This document shows positions 31,561 to 39,260 of a stretch of 64,000 bases of DNA, in pieces; positions within the stretch are counted from its first letter, which is position 1; each line of letters begins with the position of its first letter. Under the pieces are notes generated by a model, which searched no databases, was not told where the DNA came from, and saw only the letters and a program-made list of their open reading frames with translations. Made by a program: the position numbers and the translations under genes. Where the stretch lies: NCBI RefSeq assembly GCF_000024345.1, contig NC_013729.1, forward strand, positions 930,001-994,000, in the 5' to 3' direction. The DNA comes from Kribbella flavida DSM 17836. GTDB taxonomy: Bacteria; Actinomycetota; Actinomycetes; Propionibacteriales; Kribbellaceae.

Positions 31561-32256
31561 TCAGTTCTCGGAGCCGGGGTGGGGGAGCAGGAAGGTCCCG
31601 GGATCGCTCGGCGCACCGGCCTCGATCCAGCGCTGGAAGCCGGCCGGATTACGGCGTTCGAACTCGTCGAGGCAGATCCGGCGGACCTCGGCGACGGTCT
31701 GGCGGTCGCGCGCCCCGGCGCCCTGGGCGAGGGTGGCGGTGGTCTCCGTCCAGACGGTGCACAACTCCTCGGTGCTGAGTGGGCAGCGCAGCGAGGCGAA
31801 CAGCTTCTCGTCGTCCATGGCGTCGGCTTCGTCGGTCGGACCGACCTGCGCCAGCTGGTGGTCGGTCAGGCGGAAGCTCAACTCTTGCGGGCCCCGGCGA
31901 CCGCGGCGGGAACGGCGGCCGTCGGGGAGCACCAGGTCGAGCAGTACGAAGACGAGCACGACGACGAGAATGATCGCGATGCCGGCCGCACCCCAGGCGA
32001 CCAGCCTGGCGAGGCCCGGCAGACAGAGCACTCCCGCCGCCGCGTACGCGCCGACCAGCGCGGGCGAGCGGTACGTCGTCTCGTCGGCGAGGTGCTTGAT
32101 CACCGCGGCCAGCGGCCAGACCAGCACGAACACGAGCGCCAGCAGCGCCATCGCCGCCACCGGGCCGAGCATCAGGACCCCGGTGAGGGCACCGGCCGTG
32201 CCGATCCCCGCGCCGGCCGCCACCGCCGTACGCCGCAGTCTGGGAGAAAGTGTCAT
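31561..32256 (-). CDS. Membrane protein of unknown function
   Basis: A 231-residue protein. Residues about 10-105 hold three to four membrane helices: AVAAGAGIGTAGALTGVLML, MALLALVFVLVWPLAAVI, LVGAYAAAGVLCL and AGIAIILVVVLVFVLLDLVL. A basic patch (DGRRSRRGRRG) then leads to a soluble C-terminal domain of about 110 residues. That domain has two cysteines (CPLSTEELCTVW) and ends FLLPHPGSEN. No family is recognised. The ATG at 32256 was chosen; a GTG 12 bases earlier is possible. It lies 66 bases downstream of the GNAT gene on the same strand. Confidence 0.65.
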   Translation of the reverse strand: MTLSPRLRRTAVAAGAGIGTAGALTGVLMLGPVAAMALLALVFVLVWPLAAVIKHLADETTYRSPALVGAYAAAGVLCLPGLARLVAWGAAGIAIILVVVLVFVLLDLVLPDGRRSRRGRRGPQELSFRLTDHQLAQVGPTDEADAMDDEKLFASLRCPLSTEELCTVWTETTATLAQGAGARDRQTVAEVRRICLDEFERRNPAGFQRWIEAGAPSDPGTFLLPHPGSEN

Positions 32257-32411
32257 CGCCGCGCTCACTCGACCTCGCGCATCGGAACACCCGGTGGACG
32301 CCCCGGTCGGCTCCACCCATCCTCCACCCGGGCCGCCGACAAGACCAGAACGAACGGCGTACCACCCCGGTTCCGGTGGGCGCCGAGGCGCAGGCGGTAC
32401 GGGGTCGTGGA

Positions 32412-33068
32412 TCAGCCGAGCAGCTTGCTGACCTCGGTGGCTGCGCGCTGAGCGGAGGCGGGATTCTGGCCGGTCACGAGGCGGCCGTCCACGACGACCT
32501 GCTCGGTGAAGTCGGCGGCGGGGTGGTGGACGGCGCCGCGGGCGGTCAGGGCGTCCGCGAGCAGGAACGGTACGACGGTGGTCAGGCCGACGGCGTGCTC
32601 CTCGGCGTTGGTGAAGGCGGCCACGTTCTTGCCCTCGACCAGCGGGCGTCCGTCGCTCAGCGTGACGCCGACCAGCGCCGACGGGCCGTGGCAGACGGCC
32701 GCGACCACTCCGCCCTGTTCGTAGATCGCGGCGGCCAGGGCGACGAGCTCCTTCGCGTCGGCGAAGTCCCACATCGTGCCGTGTCCGCCGGCGAAGAAGA
32801 TCGCGTCGTAGTCGGCGGCGGTGAGGTCGGAAGCGGTCGGAGTCCGCTCGAGGTCCGCCTCGGCGAAGAACCGCTGCTGGACCGGGTCGGCGTCGTCCCG
32901 GCCGTCGACCGGCGGCCGGCCACCGGCGACCGAGACCAGGTCGACCTGGTAGCCGGCGTCGCGGAAGACGCCCCACGGCTCAGCGGCCTCGGAAGCGTAG
33001 AAGCCGGTCGCTCGCCCGGTGTCCCCGAGCTCGGCGTGGCTGGTCAGAGCAATCAGTACGCGTGTCAT
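32412..33068 (-). CDS. DJ-1/PfpI (Hsp31-like) protein
   Basis: A 218-residue class I glutamine-amidotransferase-like protein. The nucleophile elbow is AAVCHGPSAL (Cys126, His127). The conserved Glu sits early in SEAAEPWGVFRDAGY, and FFAGGHGTMWDF is the usual loop. Hsp31-type members act as glyoxalase III or chaperones against electrophile damage. The gene is divergent from a LysR regulator, with 72 bases between. That pairing suggests induction by a reactive compound. Confidence 0.87.
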   Translation of the reverse strand: MTRVLIALTSHAELGDTGRATGFYASEAAEPWGVFRDAGYQVDLVSVAGGRPPVDGRDDADPVQQRFFAEADLERTPTASDLTAADYDAIFFAGGHGTMWDFADAKELVALAAAIYEQGGVVAAVCHGPSALVGVTLSDGRPLVEGKNVAAFTNAEEHAVGLTTVVPFLLADALTARGAVHHPAADFTEQVVVDGRLVTGQNPASAQRAATEVSKLLG

Positions 33069-33140
33069 AGCGCCAGGATGCCGCCGTAGAGCCATCGAAA
33101 ACCAATAGCTGAAGCGACCACGACCCATAGAATTTCTGAT

Positions 33141-34013
33141 GTGACGCTGTCTTTGGACCTGTTGCGCAGCTTTCTCGCCGTGCATCGTGCGGGCTCGATC
33201 ACCGCGGGTGCCGAACGCCTCGGCCTCGCGCAGCCGACGGTGACCGCTCAACTGCGCGCGTTGGAAGCGGCCCTTGGACGTCCGCTGTTCGAGCGGCAGG
33301 CGCGAGGGGTCCGGGCGACCGCCGCCGGCGACGAGCTGGCCCGCCGGATCGCCGAACCCGTCGACGCGCTGCAGGGACTCGTGGCCGACGAGCTCGACGA
33401 GCCGGCCGGCACGGTCCACCTCGGTGGTCCCGCCGACTACCTCTGCCACCAGGCACTGCCCGCGCTGTCCGGCCGGCTGGCCGACGGCCTGCAGCTGCGC
33501 GTTCGCTTCGGGCTGCCGGACGAACTGCTCGACGGGCTGGCCAACCGGACCCTCGACGTGGTGATCAGCTCGATCCGCCCGCGGCGGACCGGGCTGAGCG
33601 TCACACCCCTGTACGACGAGCTGTTCGCCCTGGTCGCGGCCCCGCGCTGGTCGGCCGGCGGCCCGGTGCGTACGCCGGAAGCGCTGCGGTCCGTCCCGTT
33701 GATCGCGTACGCCGAGGAGGCACCGATCGTCCGGCGGTACTGGCGTAGCGTCTTCGGCGTTCGGCTGACCCGCACGCCCGACCTCGTCGTACCCGATCTG
33801 CGCGGCGTGTTGTCGGCCGTGCTCGCCGGAGCGGGGGCGAGTGTGCTGCCGACGTACTTGTGCGCGGACGCGATCGCCACGGGCGAGCTGGTGCTGCTCG
33901 CACAGCCGGAGCTGCCGCCGCTGAACACCGGGTACGTCGTGACCCGGTCGGACGCGGGACCCCGCAGCGCGGCCGCCCTCGTGCGCGACGAACTGCTCAG
34001 GCGGCTTTCCTAG
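33141..34013 (+). CDS. LysR-family transcriptional regulator
   Basis: A 290-residue LysR protein. The N-terminal HTH (about 4-62) is LDLLRSFLAVHRAGSITAGA then AERLGLAQPTVTAQLRALEAALG. The periplasmic-binding-like effector domain (about 85-285) starts GTVHLGGPADYLCHQALPALS. It probably controls the divergent DJ-1 gene through the AT-rich 72-base gap, where AGAA-T-TTCT (33129-33137) is a weak dyad. Its 3' end overlaps the convergent Ku gene by 17 bases. Confidence 0.9.
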   Translation: MTLSLDLLRSFLAVHRAGSITAGAERLGLAQPTVTAQLRALEAALGRPLFERQARGVRATAAGDELARRIAEPVDALQGLVADELDEPAGTVHLGGPADYLCHQALPALSGRLADGLQLRVRFGLPDELLDGLANRTLDVVISSIRPRRTGLSVTPLYDELFALVAAPRWSAGGPVRTPEALRSVPLIAYAEEAPIVRRYWRSVFGVRLTRTPDLVVPDLRGVLSAVLAGAGASVLPTYLCADAIATGELVLLAQPELPPLNTGYVVTRSDAGPRSAAALVRDELLRRLS

Positions 34014-35010
34014 CCGTCTTCCGCGCGCTGCTCTTCTTCGCCGTGCTCTTGGTGGCGGTGGCCTTTTTCGTCGCCGTCTTCCTGGTCGCCGTCTTCTTCG
34101 CAGTCGTCTTCTTGGCCGGCTTCTTGTCGGCCGTCTTCTTCGCGGCGGGCTTCTTCGCGGCCGACTTCTTGGCGGTTCGCTTCTGCGGGGTCGACTTCTT
34201 GACAGTGCCGCCCCCGCCGCCACCGGCCCGCCGGGCCCGCGCCGCCTCGACGCTGGCCCGCAGCGCGGACACCAGGTCGGTGGTCGACGTCGCCTCCGGC
34301 TCTTCCTCGGTGAAGACGACTTCCTTGCCCTTGCGCTTGGACTCGACCAGGTCCTTGACCCGCTCGGTGTAGCTGTCCTGGTAGTCCTGCGGCCGCCACT
34401 CGCCGCTCATCGCCTCGATCAGGTCGACCGCCATCTTCAGCTGCTTGCCGGCCGACGACTTGGCCGGCAGGTCGCCGACCTCCTTGGCCGGGTCGCGGAT
34501 CTCGTCGGCGAAGTACATCGTCTCCAGCACCAGAACCTTGCCGTCGGCCCGGATCGTGGCCAGGTACTCCTTGCTGCGCATCACGAAACTGGCGATGCCG
34601 GCCCGGTTGCTCTTGGCCAGCGCGTCCCGCAGCAGCGCGTACGACGACGCGTTCTCGCTGTCGGACGGGGCCAGGTAATAGCTCTTCTGGAAGTGGATCG
34701 GGTCGATCTCGTCCAGGTCGACGAAGGTGGAGATCTCCAGCGACCGCGACTTGCCGGGCGCGATGTCCTCCAGCTCCTCGCGTTCGACGATCACGTACTC
34801 GCCGCCGCCGACGTCGTGGCCCTTGACGATCTTGTCGTAGTCGACCTCGCGGCCGGTCCGCTCGTTGACCCGCTTGTACCGGATCCGGTCGGAGGTGCCG
34901 CGCTGGAACTGGTGGAAGTCGAGCTCGTGCTCCTCGGTCGCGCTGTACAACCCCACCGGCACCGACACCAGCCCGAAGTTGATGTACCCGCTCCAGATCG
35001 ACCTCGCCAT
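33997..35010 (-). CDS. ku: Non-homologous end joining protein Ku
   Basis: A 337-residue bacterial Ku. MARSIWSGYINFGLVSVPVGLYSATEEHELDFHQ is the diagnostic start of the Ku ring domain. The core continues to about residue 250, including FQKSYYLAP and MRSKEYLATIRADGKVLVLETM. The tail from about 262 is an extended Lys/Ala/Thr-rich run of PAKK- and TAKK-type repeats. Such tails in actinobacterial Ku proteins bind DNA and promote threading and bridging. It works as a homodimer that loads LigD at double-strand breaks; no ligD gene is in the window. A coiled-coil protein gene lies 33 bases upstream on the same strand. Confidence 0.96.
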   Translation of the reverse strand: MARSIWSGYINFGLVSVPVGLYSATEEHELDFHQFQRGTSDRIRYKRVNERTGREVDYDKIVKGHDVGGGEYVIVEREELEDIAPGKSRSLEISTFVDLDEIDPIHFQKSYYLAPSDSENASSYALLRDALAKSNRAGIASFVMRSKEYLATIRADGKVLVLETMYFADEIRDPAKEVGDLPAKSSAGKQLKMAVDLIEAMSGEWRPQDYQDSYTERVKDLVESKRKGKEVVFTEEEPEATSTTDLVSALRASVEAARARRAGGGGGGTVKKSTPQKRTAKKSAAKKPAAKKTADKKPAKKTTAKKTATRKTATKKATATKSTAKKSSARKTARKAA

Positions 35011-35043
35011 CAGCAGCTCCTTTCCGCTGCCACCGGTACCCAG

Positions 35044-35922
35044 TTACAGCCGGTTGTAGCGCTTGCGCGCTTCGCGGCTCTCCTTCTGGGCCTCCCGGGC
35101 GGTCTTCTTCGCCTCGTCCAGCTCCGCGGTCAGCCGGCGTACCTGCTCGCGGGCGTGCTCCAGCGCCTCCTGCGCCGCGGTCAGCTGTCCGTCCAGCTCC
35201 TCGACCGTCGCCTCGGCACTCTCGGCCGCCGCGACCGCCGCCTCGAACTCCTCGCGCGCCGCCGCCTTGCGCTCCTCCGCCTCGCGCTCGGCCTTCTCCC
35301 GGGCGGCCCTCTCCGCCGCGGACTCCTCATCGGCAGCCGGCTCGTCGGCCTTCCCGGCGCCGGCCTTCGCGGCCCGGCGCCGGTCGACCGCGCGCTGCCG
35401 GCGCTCGTCGGTGAGCGGGGTGACGTTCGACGGCTCGCCGCTCTCGTCGACCACGCCGAACCCGACGTGCCGCAGCGCGCTGCTCAGCCGGCCTTCCTGC
35501 ACGGCGTCGCCCGCCGCTGGGTCGACCAGCGCGGCGTCGAGCGTCTCGCGCAGCTTCTGCCCGACGTCGGCGCTGATCTTCTGCCCGTGCTCGTCGGCCA
35601 GCTGGCCCGCGGCCTTGACCAGCTGGTCGATCGCCTTGTGCCGCTTCGGGGTGAGCTCCCGCAGCCGCTCGCCGTCCAGGTCGGCGGTGGCTTCCCGGAA
35701 CTCGTCGCCGAGCGCCAGCAGGTCGTCGATCTCGTCCGGCAGCTGCCGGGACACCAGGTTCGTCAGCCAGGCGGCGACCGTGGGCTTGCGCAGCGCCTTC
35801 AGCCGCGTCGCGCCCAGCTGGTCGCCGTCGGCCTTCAGCTGCTTGGCCAGCTCGTTGCGGGTAGCAATGAAGTCGGCGGCCGACGCCGCGTACAGCGCGT
35901 CCGCCGCCTCCTCGAAGTCCAC
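35044..35922 (-). CDS. Coiled-coil protein upstream of ku
   Basis: A 292-residue protein without a known domain. The N-terminal half is helical and globular: ALYAASAADFIATRNELAKQLKADGD, LRKPTVAAWLTNLVSRQLPD and LTPKRHKAIDQLVKAAGQLADEHG. The C-terminal half (about 185-290) is a long Glu/Ala/Lys/Arg coiled coil ending KKTAREAQKESREARKRYNRL. The GTG at 35922 is the only reasonable start. The gene ends 33 bases before ku and starts 10 bases after the hydrolase gene, so co-transcription with both is likely. I recall similar frames beside ku in related actinomycetes, which would make it a candidate repair accessory. Confidence 0.7.
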   Translation of the reverse strand: MDFEEAADALYAASAADFIATRNELAKQLKADGDQLGATRLKALRKPTVAAWLTNLVSRQLPDEIDDLLALGDEFREATADLDGERLRELTPKRHKAIDQLVKAAGQLADEHGQKISADVGQKLRETLDAALVDPAAGDAVQEGRLSSALRHVGFGVVDESGEPSNVTPLTDERRQRAVDRRRAAKAGAGKADEPAADEESAAERAAREKAEREAEERKAAAREEFEAAVAAAESAEATVEELDGQLTAAQEALEHAREQVRRLTAELDEAKKTAREAQKESREARKRYNRL

Positions 35923-35932
35923 CCGGCTGACG

Positions 35933-36802
35933 CTACAGGAACTCGGCCAGGCTCTTCACCAGCTCGGCCGGTGCGTTCTCGGCGACGTGGTGGGTCGAGT
36001 CGATGCCGTGCCCGACGATCTGCGGGCACCACGGCTTCCACACCTCCAGCGGGTCGCCGTAGATCTCCTCCATGTCGTCCCGGGTGGACCACAGCATCAT
36101 CGCCGGGCAGCGGATCTGCCGCCCGGCCGCGCGGTCCTGCTCGTCGGTCCGCCGGTCGATGCCCAGCCCGGCCCGGTAGTCCTCGAGCATGCCGTGCACG
36201 GTCGCCGGGTCCCGGATCGCGGCCAGGAAGTCGGCGTGGTTCTCCGGGCCGAGCGCGTCGGGCCCGTTCGACGTCCAGGCGTTGTACCAGGCGTCCGGAT
36301 CGGCGCAGATCACCCGCTCGGCCGGCTTCTCGCTCTGGGCGAAGAACCACCAGTGCCACCACTGGGCGGCGAACTTCGCGTCGGTCCGCTCCAGCGCCTC
36401 GACCGCCGGGACTCCGTCGATCACGACCAGCTTGGCCACCCGCTCCGGGTGGTCCAGCGCGGTCCGGTAGGCGACGTACGAGCCGCGGTCGTGGCCGACG
36501 ACGCTGAAGGTGGCGTGACCGAGCGCGTCCATCAGTCCGACGAGGTCGTTGGCCATCGCCCGTTTCGAGTACGGCGTGTGGTCGGCGTCGGTGGGTGGTT
36601 TGCCCGACTGTCCGTAACCACGCAGGTCAGGGCAGACGACGGTGAAACCGGCCGCGGCGAGTCGCGGCGCCACGGCGTACCAGGTGGTGTGGGTGCGGGG
36701 ATGACCGTGCAGGAGCACGACGGCCGGTCCGGAACCGCCGTGCCGAACGCGCAGCGGCACCTCGCCGACGGTGATCCGGTCGAGTTGGAAGTTGTCGAAC
36801 AT
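35933..36802 (-). CDS. Alpha/beta hydrolase, haloacetate dehalogenase-like
   Basis: A 289-residue alpha/beta hydrolase closest in layout to fluoroacetate dehalogenases. The nucleophile Asp105 is in VVGHDRGSYV. The acid Asp129 is in VVIDGVP, the base His is in STHHVAENAP, and the halide pocket His150-Trp151 is in WWHWWFFAQ with a Tyr near 209. Of the two arginines that bind the acetate carboxylate in characterised enzymes, the first is present (Arg106) and the second position is Tyr109. A related haloacid or an epoxide is therefore as likely as fluoroacetate. The ATG at 36802 was chosen. It lies just upstream of the coiled-coil and ku genes. Confidence 0.82.
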   Translation of the reverse strand: MFDNFQLDRITVGEVPLRVRHGGSGPAVVLLHGHPRTHTTWYAVAPRLAAAGFTVVCPDLRGYGQSGKPPTDADHTPYSKRAMANDLVGLMDALGHATFSVVGHDRGSYVAYRTALDHPERVAKLVVIDGVPAVEALERTDAKFAAQWWHWWFFAQSEKPAERVICADPDAWYNAWTSNGPDALGPENHADFLAAIRDPATVHGMLEDYRAGLGIDRRTDEQDRAAGRQIRCPAMMLWSTRDDMEEIYGDPLEVWKPWCPQIVGHGIDSTHHVAENAPAELVKSLAEFL

Positions 36803-36828
36803 GCCGGCCAGGTACCCCGGAACATGAC

Positions 36829-36865
36829 GGGTCCCCACCGGCTGCCGGGCAGCTGGTGGGGACCC
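36829..36865 (-). terminator. Hairpin terminator after csbD
   Basis: GGGTCCCCACC and GGTGGGGACCC form a perfect 11-bp stem, extended inward through one G/T pair to GCTGC/GCAGC with a CGG loop. It lies 20 bases beyond the CsbD stop and 27 bases before the hydrolase start, on the same strand. It would insulate csbD from the hydrolase-ku unit. Confidence 0.7.
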
Positions 36866-36885
36866 AGGGGAACGCTGAGGGGACG

Positions 36886-37059
36886 TCAGTCCCGGAAGGC
36901 GTCCTTGGCCTTCTCGCCGGCCTGCTTCAGATCGGCCTTCGACTTGTCGACCTGACCCTCGGCCTGCAGGTCTTCGTTGTCGGTCGCTTCGCCGGTGCGC
37001 TCCTTGGCCTTGCCCTTGGCGCTCTCGGCGGCGTTCTTGATCTTGTCTCCGATACCCAT
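36886..37059 (-). CDS. CsbD family stress protein
   Basis: A 57-residue hydrophilic protein, beginning MGIGDKIKNAAESAKGKAKE and ending KQAGEKAKDAFRD. NAAESAKGKAKERTGEATDN and LQAEGQVDKSKADLKQAGEKAK are the CsbD signature. The ATG at 37059 is preceded by GAGGAG. CsbD proteins belong to the SigB general-stress regulon in Bacillus and are common in actinomycetes, but their role is unknown. A strong hairpin follows the gene. No clear GNNT-N15-GGGTAC promoter was found upstream. Confidence 0.92.
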   Translation of the reverse strand: MGIGDKIKNAAESAKGKAKERTGEATDNEDLQAEGQVDKSKADLKQAGEKAKDAFRD

Positions 37060-37148
37060 CGGTGTCTCCTCTGTGGATCAGTAGTCCGACGCCTCCCGGG
37101 TTCCCCGGCACGGGCCCGAACATGCATGGGACGCGGGTACCGACCGGT

Positions 37149-38162
37149 ATGCGTCTGCGCCGTAGTACTCCCGACAAGCCCGGCCTGACCCGGCGCCGCC
37201 GGGGCAAGGGGTTCACCTACCTCGACACCGAGCGCAAACGGATCACCGATCCGGACGTGATCGAGCGGATCCGTACGCTGGCGATCCCGCCGGCCTGGAA
37301 GGACGTCTGGATCTGCCCGTACCCCAACGGCCACATCCAGGCCATCGGCACCGACGAGGCCGGCCGGCGCCAGTACCTGTACCACGACGACTGGCGTACC
37401 TCCCAGGACGCGGACAAGCACGACCGGGTCCGCCGGCTGGCCCGCAAGCTGCCGGCCTTCCGGGAGGCTGTGGACCAGGACCTGTGCCGGCAGGGGTTCG
37501 GCCGCGACAAGGTGCTGGCGGTGGCGCTGCGGATGCTGGACTACGGGGTCTTCCGGACCGGCAACACCCAGTACGCCGAGGAGTACGGCAGCCGGGGCGC
37601 GTCCACCCTGCTGCGCGACGACGTCAAGGTGAGCAAGGGCCGGCTGGTGTTCGACTTCGTCGCGAAGGGCGGGATCCGCCGCACGCTGGAACTGGAGGAC
37701 GACCGGCTGGTGGCGGCCGTCCGCTCGCTCAAGCGGGCCCGGCACGACTCCCCGCGGCTGCTGGTCTACCGTGACGACGCGGGCTACCACGAGATCGACG
37801 CCACCATGGTGAACGAGCGCTTCCACGAGCTCGTCGGCGACGACTACACGGTCAAGGACCTGCGGACCTGGACCGCCACCGTGCACGCGGCGGTCGACCT
37901 GGCCCAGGCCGATCCGCCGCGGACGAAGAAGGCGCTGAACGAGGCGGTCAAGGAGATGCTCGCGGAGGTCTCCGAGCACCTCGGCAACACCCCCACTGTC
38001 GCCCGCGCCTCGTACGTCGACCCGCGCGTGGTCGAGCAGTACGAACGTGGCCGGACGATCGCGAGCACGGTCGAGAAGGTCGGCGACGACCTGGACGACG
38101 CCGGGGTGCGGGCCCAGGTCGAGCGCTCGGTCAACAAGTTGCTCGACCAGGACGCCCGGTAG
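37149..38162 (+). CDS. DNA topoisomerase IB
   Basis: A 337-residue poxvirus-like type IB topoisomerase. The N-terminal domain includes GKGFTYLDTERKRITDPDVIERIRTLAIPPAW. The catalytic part carries the Arg/Lys/His residues in YGVFRTGNTQYAEEYGS and DYTVKDLRTWTATVHAA. The nucleophile is Tyr289 in ASYVDPRVVEQY. It relaxes supercoils through a 3'-phosphotyrosine intermediate. The ATG at 37149 lies only 8 bases after a GGGTAC (37135-37140), which suggests a leaderless transcript from a SigB-like -10. An in-frame ATG at 37122 is the alternative. It is divergent from csbD. Confidence 0.92.
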   Translation: MRLRRSTPDKPGLTRRRRGKGFTYLDTERKRITDPDVIERIRTLAIPPAWKDVWICPYPNGHIQAIGTDEAGRRQYLYHDDWRTSQDADKHDRVRRLARKLPAFREAVDQDLCRQGFGRDKVLAVALRMLDYGVFRTGNTQYAEEYGSRGASTLLRDDVKVSKGRLVFDFVAKGGIRRTLELEDDRLVAAVRSLKRARHDSPRLLVYRDDAGYHEIDATMVNERFHELVGDDYTVKDLRTWTATVHAAVDLAQADPPRTKKALNEAVKEMLAEVSEHLGNTPTVARASYVDPRVVEQYERGRTIASTVEKVGDDLDDAGVRAQVERSVNKLLDQDAR

Positions 38163-38164
38163 CG

Positions 38165-38191
38165 CGGTCCGTCACCGGCAGTGACGGACCG
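38165..38191 (+). terminator. Hairpin terminator after topoisomerase IB
   Basis: CGGTCCGTCAC and GTGACGGACCG pair perfectly over 11 bp around CGGCA, with G/T and two more pairs possible outside. It begins 2 bases after the TAG of the topoisomerase gene and no T-run follows. Confidence 0.75.
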
Positions 38192-38268
38192 TGCCCGCCG
38201 CGGGAATGAACGTGGTCCGACGGGGCACCGGCGCGGCGAGCGGGGGATGCCGAGACGGAGGAACTGTG

Positions 38269-38874
38269 ATGCGGGCCTTGGTGCTGAACTGCACGCTGAA
38301 GGCGTCACCGACCAGGTCGAACACCGACTCGCTGGCCGACGTGGTGGTGGCCGCGCTGGAGCGGCTGGACGTCAAGACCACCCGGATCCGGCTGGCCGAC
38401 CTGACCGTGAAGCCCGGCGTGACCAGCGACGAGGGCGACGGCGACGACTGGCCGGAGGTGCACCAGCTGCTGCTGGACAGCGAGATCCTGGTGGTCGCCA
38501 CACCGACCTGGGTCGGGCACCCGTCGTCGGTCGCCCAGCGCATGCTCGAACGGATGGACGCGATGATCAGCGAGACCGACGACGCGGGGCGCCCGGTCGG
38601 GTACAACAAGGTGGCCGGCGTGGTGGTGACCGGCAACGAGGACGGCGCGCACCACGTCATCTCGGAGATCGCCGGCGGTCTGGGCGACATCGGCTACACC
38701 ATTCCGGGCCAGGCGTGGACCTACTGGAACAAGGGTCCCGGGCCCGGGCCGAGCTACAACGAGACCGGCGAGGGTCACGACTGGTCGCACCGGACCGGCC
38801 GGGCGATGGCGAGCAACCTGGTCGCGGTCGCCCGCGCCCTGGCTGCGAACCCCGTGCCGGCGCCGCCCGACTGA
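38269..38874 (+). CDS. NADPH-dependent FMN reductase / flavodoxin-fold protein
   Basis: A 201-residue flavodoxin-like protein. MRALVLNCTLKASPTRSNTD is the FMN phosphate loop region. SEILVVATPTWVGHPSSVAQRMLERMDAM is the second flavin contact (TPTW), and KVAGVVVTGNEDGAHHVISEI the third. Members reduce quinones, azo compounds or supply FMNH2. The ATG at 38269 has GGAGGAACTGTG upstream. It follows the topoisomerase terminator and so starts a new unit. Confidence 0.87.
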   Translation: MRALVLNCTLKASPTRSNTDSLADVVVAALERLDVKTTRIRLADLTVKPGVTSDEGDGDDWPEVHQLLLDSEILVVATPTWVGHPSSVAQRMLERMDAMISETDDAGRPVGYNKVAGVVVTGNEDGAHHVISEIAGGLGDIGYTIPGQAWTYWNKGPGPGPSYNETGEGHDWSHRTGRAMASNLVAVARALAANPVPAPPD

Positions 38875-38897
38875 TTGCCCACCGACCCGTCGGGTAC
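38873..38897 (+). promoter_or_regulatory. SigB/SigF-type promoter GATT-N15-GGGTAC
   Basis: GATT (38873-38876), a 15-base spacer and GGGTAC (38892-38897) match GNNT-N14-16-GGGTA(C/T). It overlaps the stop codon of the FMN reductase gene and lies 26 bases before the basic Rho-N protein start. It has the same architecture as the site at 19103-19127. Confidence 0.5.
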
Positions 38898-38923
38898 CGG
38901 GCGAGCACGGGAAAGGAGACGAC

Positions 38924-39247
38924 ATGCCCGCAGGATCGAGCAAGAAGCGCGAACGGCAGTACGAGCACATCAAGGACGGCTTGAAGGAACGCGGCCGCAG
39001 CGAGAAGGTCGCCGAGGAGATCGCAGCCCGCACGGTCAACAAGGAGCGCGCCCGCTCCGGCGAGGCCAAGCAAAAGAGCCGCAGCTCCACCCACGACATC
39101 TCCTCGAGCCGGCGCGGCGGACTCCGGTCGCACAGCGGTGCGCAGGGCCGGACCCGCGACCAGCTCTACAACGAGGCGAAGCAGAAAAACATCAAGGGCC
39201 GCTCGAAGATGACCAAGGCCGAGCTGGAGAAGGCCGTCGGCCGGTAG
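38924..39247 (+). CDS. Basic Rho-N/SAP-like protein (plasmid-stabilisation-type)
   Basis: A 107-residue highly basic protein. The N-terminal half SSKKRERQYEHIKDGLKERG and VAEEIAARTVNKERARSGEA is helical. A Ser/Arg linker follows. The C-terminus, RDQLYNEAKQKNIKGRSKMTKAELEKAVGR, is a Rho termination factor N-terminal (SAP-like) motif that commonly binds nucleic acid. Homologues are often labelled plasmid stabilisation protein without evidence. The ATG at 38924 follows GAAAGGAG. It probably has its own SigB-like promoter. The zinc dehydrogenase gene starts 13 bases later. Confidence 0.85.
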   Translation: MPAGSSKKRERQYEHIKDGLKERGRSEKVAEEIAARTVNKERARSGEAKQKSRSSTHDISSSRRGGLRSHSGAQGRTRDQLYNEAKQKNIKGRSKMTKAELEKAVGR

Positions 39248-39260
39248 GTAGGGAGCGCAC

